Assembly: GCF_021869535.1 (NCBI RefSeq) | Contig: NW_026262593.1 | Location: 52,440,318 to 52,504,317 of the forward strand | Reading direction: 5' to 3' | Length of the DNA stretch: 64,000 bases | Source of the DNA: Mytilus californianus | Taxonomy: Eukaryota > Mollusca > Bivalvia > Mytilida > Mytilidae | The notes under the pieces: generated by a model | What the model was told of the DNA's origin: nothing | Seen by the model: the letters and a program-made list of their open reading frames with translations, nothing else | The model's database searches: none | Made by a program: the position numbers and the translations under genes | Shown: one piece after another, positions 57,841 through 64,000 of the stretch | Layout: the number at the start of each line of letters is the position of its first letter | How positions within the stretch are numbered: position 1 is the first letter of the stretch

Positions 57841-58080
57841 ACAAAATGTGTAGACTAAAGTTAATATGTGGCACTTATTAGTTTCTTAAAACTGTGTAGC
57901 TAAGTAATTGCACAATTGACATTTTACAATAATGAGTCAAAATCATCATATCGACAAATATAGAAAGGGTTTCCTTTGCATATTTATAATTTTTTAAAGT
58001 TAATTCACCTTTGATGGAGACATTACAAAAACTATATATCATTTTGAAGCTTATGTTTTTTTTAATCCGTCGTATGTGAG
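57060..58080. other. No gene recognised; AT microsatellite inside
   Basis: Contains (TA)n at 57789-57834. Nothing else stands out. Confidence 0.5.
57789..57834. repeat. (TA)n microsatellite, about 23 units
   Basis: Uninterrupted alternating T and A. Confidence 0.95.
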
Positions 58081-58334
58081 TTTTGTTTTTTGTTTGGTTT
58101 CATTCATTCTTACTAGGCAAGGATCCCAATGTCCAGTAATAACCGGCTGACACCAATTGGACACTAGACACTAGGCTTAGGAAGATGGGTTTCATTAATC
58201 AATTAAGTATTCTTGTAAGTAATAGGTGGAACTTTATTTAGTGTTGTGATGAGCATCATAGATTACTAACGGTTCAATGCGACAGAGTATACCTTTTTTC
58301 AATATGAACGATACTTTTTGTTTTCCTGTATAGT

Positions 58335-58576
58335 CATTATAAAGTTGATTCTAACAAAGGGTATGATATTGAAGATGACAGTGAAAGTGATTTTTTTAGT
58401 TCTACAACATCAGTGGATTTGCTGCTGCATAAAAACACTGTAACACTGACACACCCGAAGAGGAAGATTCAAATGATGTAATTTTTGGAAACTATGTTGG
58501 AACATCTCTTTCAGCCATGCAAGAACACGATAACAAATTCATTCTAGAGAATATAATTCAAAATTTAGTTTGTTAA
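58335..58576 (+). pseudogene. Acidic plus BESS-like C-terminal remnant (tentative)
   Basis: One frame reads DIEDDSESDFFSSTTSVD; after an indel near 58440 another reads DTPEEEDSNDVIFGNYVGTS, then LSAMQEHDNKFILENIIQNL and stop at 58576. An acidic linker followed by a D..(V/L)FG.yV..sL..m........I...I pattern is typical of the C-terminus of MADF/Myb-SANT proteins that accompany transposons. Resemblance is short and by eye only. Confidence 0.3.
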
Positions 58577-59359
58577 ACTCAAGTTCTACATAAACCAGCA
58601 GTTTCACAGTTCATCTCAACAGCCATTAATTACCTCAAAGTCAAGCACCAAGAAATATGCAGGCGTATCCAATGAAGAATAGCAAATCCCAAATCCTACA
58701 ATTCATACAAGGATGGACACCAGCATCTTAACCTTTAAAATATTCTATGCAAATGTCAAAATATGTTATCGTATTTTTTCTAATATTATGTTAACTCCTG
58801 TTATATTTTATTATAATTCTAGTAGTTAATCCATTTATATTTAACTTAAGTTTATTATATCTAGTATGGAATAATCATGACAACATCATTTCTATAATAT
58901 GAAATGTTTGTCACTACATGTTCTGTTTATGTATATAAAATAGACACAAAAGAAAGTTAGGTAAGGTGTTTTTACTTATATTACCATCCTTGCTTGCTAT
59001 GGAGCCTTATATGTAGTACAAAATAACTCGTTTAATTCATTGCGAATTTATTTGTTTCTCCTGACTAAGACCCCGTTAACACTGTTGGTGAACATTTTTA
59101 TCGATTTAAACTAGATCGGTTCACTTTAGATTGATTTCAGTCCAAAGTGAACACTTTTAATTGATCTTGCAAATGTCTAAACTAAAACACCAAAAAAGTT
59201 TGTTTAGTTTGAAACGCTCTAAAGTGAACCGATATAACTTTAAATGTGAACGCAGAGATCTATCTAAACTAGTACGATCGAAAGGAAAATAATTTGTGCG
59301 CATGAATGGCGAAAAAAACTACACGTGCAATTTATCATAAAATAGATGACCAACATAAC

Positions 59360-59500
59360 AGGGCTGATACATGGACCTACGAGGAAACGGTCCTTTTGAT
59401 CGAGTTATGGTGAAATGAAAGGGTACAAAACGACATGGAAAACACACCAAGAAGAAATCGAGAAGTATTCCATAGGATATGTGTTGATATAAAAGATGTC
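59360..59500 (+). pseudogene. Myb/SANT-like (trihelix/MADF type) domain remnant
   Basis: Translates RADTWTYEETVLLIELW, TGA, NERVQNDMENTPRRNREVFH, RICVDIKDV. The W-T-x-E-E-T...LI.LW...x-VQ...N..VF..I pattern is the Myb/SANT-like domain found in the second protein of PIF/Harbinger transposons and in host regulators. The in-frame TGA at 59411-59413 kills it. The matching transposase remnant lies at 60690-60920. Confidence 0.6.
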
Positions 59501-59836
59501 TTTATATTGATTTCGTGTGATCGAAAGATCGAAATCTTGATTTCAGTCGATCACTCCAGGCCTGTAGAAAGTGAAACAATAAATTCATCTTTTTATTTTT
59601 TTGCAAGCGTGTAACTCAACACATTATTTGCCTAAATATTTCTATTTATACACAGACAGTGTTTACAGTTTCACAGGAAATAAGGTCAGATCGATTGCAT
59701 GTTTACTTTTAGTGTGAACGCAGTGTTTCAGACTCGAAAGAGATAGAGATCGTTACATGCGTTAGGATTGAAGATATGTGCACGCTAACTGGTTTGAGTT
59801 TGATCGATTCAATACATTTTTTTGTGGGAATGGTCT

Positions 59837-60655
59837 AAAAGAATGACGAAAGATACCAGAGGGACAGTCAAACTCACAGATCGAAAACAAACTGACGACG
59901 CCATAGTCAAAAATAAAAAGACAAACAGACAAATAATAGTACAGATGACATAACATAAAAAAACTAAAGACTAAGCAGCACAAACACCACCAAAAACTAG
60001 GGGTGATCTCAGGTGCTCCGGAAGGGTAAGCAGATCCTGCTCCACATGTGGCACCCGTCGTGTTGCTTATGTTATTACAAATCGAGTAAATAGTCTAATT
60101 CGGTAGGTCACATTCGTGAAAAGAGAAGGGCATTGTAGTTACGACACAAGGAACACATCCGATATCATCTGTGAAACGGTTATTCCATAACGGTCAACCA
60201 ACTCGTGATGGCGTCTGTAAAATTTACGAAGGGATGATTTCAACCTCACCATTTGGAACTCTTGGTTTAATGGCTTCCTTGTGAGCAGCAATCCTCTATC
60301 AAGGAAATCATGATAGGAAATAAAAGCCCGGGAATATCGTATCAATTGGGAGATATATACTCCGTATGCAGGCGCTGCTGGAATGTTGCTACATAGAAAT
60401 GGAAAGTTCACAATTGGGAAACTGAAATCATCTATTTTGTCGTAAAGTTTTGTTTTCAACCGACTCTCATTGACAATTTCTAGATGTAAGTCAAGATATG
60501 AGGCAGACTTAACTGTATCTGTAGTATCCTTTATCTCTAGTTCGATGGGATAAATTCGTTCAACATAGTCACCAAATTTTGTATTATTTAGTGAGAGAAC
60601 ATCATCTATATAGCGGAACGTAAAGTTAAAGGATATTGCTAACTTCTTATCTAAG
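59837..60655 (-). mobile_element. Retroelement copy with RT C-terminus and 3' tail (best copy of the tail family)
   Basis: On the - strand it begins inside the RT: LAISFNFTFRYIDDVLSLNN, with YIDD at 60613-60602, then KFGDYVERIYPIELEIKDTT, SASYLDLHLE, KLYDKIDDFSFPIVNFPF and IPAAPAYGVYISQLIRYSRA to the stop near 60139. About 300 bp of 3' tail follows, ending at TCTTTCGTCATTCTTTT (59837). The reading frame is open from about 60655 to the stop but 5'-truncated. The lineage may be Penelope-like (SQLIRY block in the place of the Penelope IPY.Q..R block); no GIY-YIG domain follows. Confidence 0.8.
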
Positions 60656-60689
60656 AGTTACGACTCCTCCTTCCACGAGGAATATTCAG

Positions 60690-60920
60690 TAGCCCTGTTT
60701 TAATATCTGTACATTCTCTGCATCATTTGCCTTCTGAGTGTTTGGACGTAAAACATTATGCAAAGCGCAATAACACATAACCATCTTTTCAACGTTGTCG
60801 GGTGAAACAAATTAGCGGCTCTTTGAAGACGAAACCTGTTACATTAAATACCAAAGGCATTTTTGACAATTCGTTTTGCACCTGACAATGTGTAATTAAA
60901 AATCATTTTAAATTTGCGAA
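60690..60920 (-). pseudogene. PIF/Harbinger transposase C-terminal remnant
   Basis: On the - strand, in three frames, FNYTLSGAKRIVKNAFGI, stop, NRFR; then FKEPLICFTRQ; then NVEKMVMCYCALHNVLRPNT and QKANDAE. This is the order of the Harbinger (DDE_Tnp_4) C-terminus: FN.RLSRAR..VENAFG, RFR.., VE..V...C.LHN.LR. At least two frameshifts and one stop. It adjoins the 5' truncation point of the retroelement at 60655. Confidence 0.8.
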
Positions 60921-60924
60921 TCAT

Positions 60925-62735
60925 CTAAAAATAGCTCATCAAATATACCAAGCTTATAATTTTCGACGCCAGTCGCGCGTTTCTTCGACAAAAGACTCAT
61001 CAGTGACCCTCGATTTAAACAAAATATAGGCAAAATTAAAGTACGGAGTTGAAGATCATTGATGACCCAACATTCGGAAAGGTTTTGCCAAATACAGCTA
61101 AGGTAATCTATTCCTGGGGTATAAAATCCTTAGTATTTCGACAAAGTTTTGTAAACTGTTAATTTATAAATATGACAATATCAATCTTATCGCGTGAACG
61201 TTCATTTAAAGCTGTGTTCAATACTCAAAGTGGAACAACAGCAAACTCGAGACAGCAAATGTGTATCTTAAGGCTAAAGAAGATAATATTGCCATATTTA
61301 CCCCAAAGTAACGAATACAAAATATAACTTCCACGATTTGTTTAGTAATAATTGTTTTTTTTTTTATTATAGGTTGCATTTTTGTAAATATAGACCATGC
61401 AATTTCCCATATAAACTCCCTTTGCGGCTAAAACTGTGCCACTTTTACTATGAAGTTTCGTAATAAACTATATCCTAGAATGGAAATTTGATATGCACTA
61501 CTATTTTATTTAAAGGTCAAAACATAGGGCTGTACGGCATATTTTCAACATTTATATGCCCCGAACTTGTTAGAGTTTAAACTTATACTTAAATTCTGTA
61601 CTACCCCTTATTTCACTTTGGGCCTACTTCAGAATGTAATTTTCACCGCAACCATATTTTTTTATACTGGTAATATTCCGAAGTAATGTCTCTATGAGAT
61701 GAAACATCTGGGAAACAGTACGTAAACAAAACGAAATATCTATGAGTATTAATATATCTCCCGAAAAGAGGCGTGGTTTGAGAAACAGCTGTATTTACAA
61801 AGTGCAACTACTAAGTACTATTTAAATTTTGATACGATTGATAACATTTTGACTATCATTATTTTTGCAAAGATTTTTCAAATATCAGAAAGTTGAGTTT
61901 GTCAAATATACTTATAGGACAAGCCCTGGATTGGTTTTATCTGTACTGGAGTACTATGACATTAATTACTGTTATAAATAATTGCTTTATGAATACTGTA
62001 AACAATTTATGGTCAGTGGCACAGTGGGATACCTTGTAGATAAAGTTAAGATTATCTACTGATTATATGACAAACACATGTTGAAAGTGATGAACACATT
62101 TATTTATAAGCAAATATTTATATACAGGTCAATATTTAAAAGTAACACAATTTCAAATATATTTTTTTGTTGAAAAAATATCATTATATCAAATAATGTT
62201 TATTTAAAATTTAACTTCTTAAATATAATTTTTCCAACTTGTATATTACTATACAATACCATGTACATTTGATTTTTCACAAACATGTCTCTTTTTCAAA
62301 CACACACAACATGTTTAGTTACATTTCATTAATAATAATATAAACATGCGCAAAGATAAAAACATGTTTTCTCTCTATTATTTTCCTTATTTTATACTTA
62401 CACAAATATGCATGAATGGGGGTATTTGTACAAAATGGTACAAAATTACTGTCAAGTATGATTGCTGAATGTATACCCCAAAAAGAATATTTGTTCTTAT
62501 AAAATGGTGGTATATGTAGATATTAGTGTCTGTCTATTATTCTAGTATAGTGTACATGTCTGAAGAGTTTTTTTTCAGTCCGTATGGATTAGTATTTTAT
62601 TTACGATATTCTACAGATTTTTTTAATGTGTACACCAGCTATCACTGTTTGTTATCCCATCTTTTGTCCATTTCTTTTTATTAATAAAACTCTAGTTTAT
62701 AAACATATTAAGTAAAACAAAATATGACATTCTTA
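60925..62735. other. No gene recognised
   Basis: AT-rich, few frames. The upstream parts of the Harbinger transposase were not found here by eye. Confidence 0.45.
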
Positions 62736-62743
62736 ATACTTAC

Positions 62744-63494
62744 ATGGGAGTTGACATAATTGGCTTTTTCTTTATTTGCTCTGGCTTCACTGGTGTTGAT
62801 TCAATGAATTCGACTCTTTTTGTTTTGTTTTCCCTTTTTCTAGAAATAGAAGCCGCATCAATCAGTCTTTTTAGTTCGTCATCTTGAATTGTGAAGATAG
62901 TCTCAATATTCTTAATTCGTATATCATCACCAAAATCATATTGTATACTTCCTGTGGTGTCCTTTTTCAAACAACCTTCAGCAAGAAAATTTGGCAACAC
63001 AGCATCATGAGTCCAAACTGTGAATAAGTATTTGATTTGACAGTTTATCAGTTTTGTAACTTTTATAAGTGCAGATTTTGGTGGCATCCAAAATTTGGGA
63101 TGTTTTTGTTGCTTTCTTGGTGGTTTAATCGACATTTGACGAATAGCTTCAAAACTCAATTGTTCGGAATTAATGCTAGCTGTAGCATACAACTTTTTGA
63201 CTATTTCAAAGTACACCTCCTCATTCAGTGCAGCAGAAATTGGTTGCATTGAACCTGTATCATTGTTGAATGCAACCAATTTTTAGATACCGTTTCTCGT
63301 ATGAAATGCCTTGAAATTCTGGAAGAAAATCATTTCCACCTATGCATAGTGCAATCACTAGCGTTAAGACATACTGTCGTCCAAATCGTGCTTCTAGAAT
63401 CTCTAGGAAAGTAGTGATACAGTACAGTTCAGATTTTTGTTTCTGAAGAAAAATATAAACGTTGTTTCTGAATGAACCGTCACTTCGCCTTGTC
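62744..63494 (-). pseudogene. Exon of a FEN/XPG-like nuclease-fold protein, frameshifted (tentative family)
   Basis: On the - strand an acceptor TTGTCCATTCACAG (AG at 63496-63495) opens RTRRSDGSFRNNVYIF, then LYCITTFLEILEARFGRQYV and ALCIGGNDFLPEFQGISYEK. A shift at about 63275-63300 is needed to continue VAFNNDTGSMQPISAALNEE, KFWMPPKSALIKVTKLINCQ, HDAVLPNFLAEGCLKKD and IQYDFGDDI. The exon can end in donor GTAAGT at 62743. G(G/C)(N/D)D(F/Y)-P is the active-site style of XPG/FEN and XRN nucleases, and I recall related multi-copy proteins in bivalves. Academ transposons also carry an XPG-like nuclease, so it may be element-derived. The shift could be a base-call error; without it the gene would look intact. 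Confidence 0.5.
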
Positions 63495-63529
63495 CTGTGA
63501 ATGGACAATGCAAATAAATGAATTATAAG

Positions 63530-63890
63530 ACTAAAATTGAGAATGGAAATGGGGAATGTGTCAAAGAGACAACAACCCGACCATAGAGCAGACAACAGCC
63601 GAAGGCCACCAATGGGTCTTCAATGCAGCGAGAAACTCCCGCACCCGGGGGCGTCCTTCAGCTAGCCCCTAAACAAATATGTATACTAGTTAAGTGATAA
63701 CGGACGTCATACTAAACTCCAAATTATACACAAGAAACCAAAATTAAAAATGATACAAGACTAACAAAGGCCAGAGGCTCCTGACTTGGGACAGGCGCAA
63801 AAATGCGTCGGGGTTAAACATGTTTTTTGAGATCTCAACCCTCCCCCTATACCTCTAGCCAATGTAGAAAAAACAAACGTACACCAGTAC
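63530..63890 (+). repeat. R2 family copy, near full length, in the intron beside the nuclease-like exon
   Basis: AAAATTGAGAATGGAAATGG to CCTCTAGCCAATGTAGAAAA. It lies just upstream (on the - strand) of the acceptor at 63495. Confidence 0.85.
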
Positions 63891-64000
63891 CCACAGTAAA
63901 ACTCAGTTTAAGAGAAGTCCGAGTCCGATGTCAGAATAGTAAACAAAAGAAAATAAACAAAATGACAATAATACATAAATAACAACAGACTACTAGCAAT

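Overview
This window looks like nuclear DNA of a bivalve mollusc, most likely a marine mussel close to Mytilus. The evidence is an AT-rich, intron-rich eukaryotic layout, a mollusc-type profilin, a sialin-like SLC17 transporter with canonical GT-AG introns, and several short interspersed families repeated many times in both orientations that I recognise as typical of mussel assemblies. The species call is an inference. There is no bacterial operon, CRISPR array, rRNA gene or intact tRNA gene.

The window holds two intact protein-coding genes. One is a single-exon profilin (9678-10115, + strand); a tandem paralogue at 2283-2727 is broken by one extra base. The other is a complete 11-exon SLC17/sialin-like transporter on the - strand (31560 down to 12882), whose exons join without a frame break into a 509-residue protein. 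I reconstructed it exon by exon from splice sites and similarity to sialin. A third, partial gene lies at the right edge (63494-62744, - strand): a nuclease-fold-like exon with a frameshift.

Most of the rest is mobile DNA. (1) A retroelement whose copies share one 3' end and have variable 5' ends; the longest copies show a YIDD or YVDD reverse-transcriptase motif (1-645 and 59837-60655). (2) A Merlin-type transposase pseudogene (34361-35489). (3) A THAP-domain exon beside a Kolobok-like terminus (33038-33518). (4) A PIF/Harbinger wreck (59360-60920) with Myb-like and transposase remnants on either side of a retroelement insertion. (5) A Ty3/Gypsy RT scrap (about 56.6 kb). (6) A 3.05-kb element with termini made of GTGCGCAC palindromes (46291-49337). 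(7) A 2.79-kb element with Tc1-like CAGTG termini, whose left terminus is split by a 761-bp array of AGAACTG palindromes (41912-44697). (8) Several MITEs, hairpin elements and tRNA-derived SINEs. Below, R1, R2 and R3 are working names for three short interspersed families, and 'tail family' means the 3' end of retroelement (1).

The most interesting signals lie where repeats meet gene structure. The 1.1-kb minisatellite in intron 1 of the transporter is built from copies of the exon 2 3' splice site itself. The 5' splice site of exon 3 is also duplicated 111 bp into its intron. Finally, the transporter lacks three residues in the TM4 region that are important in human sialin, although the rest of the fold is kept.
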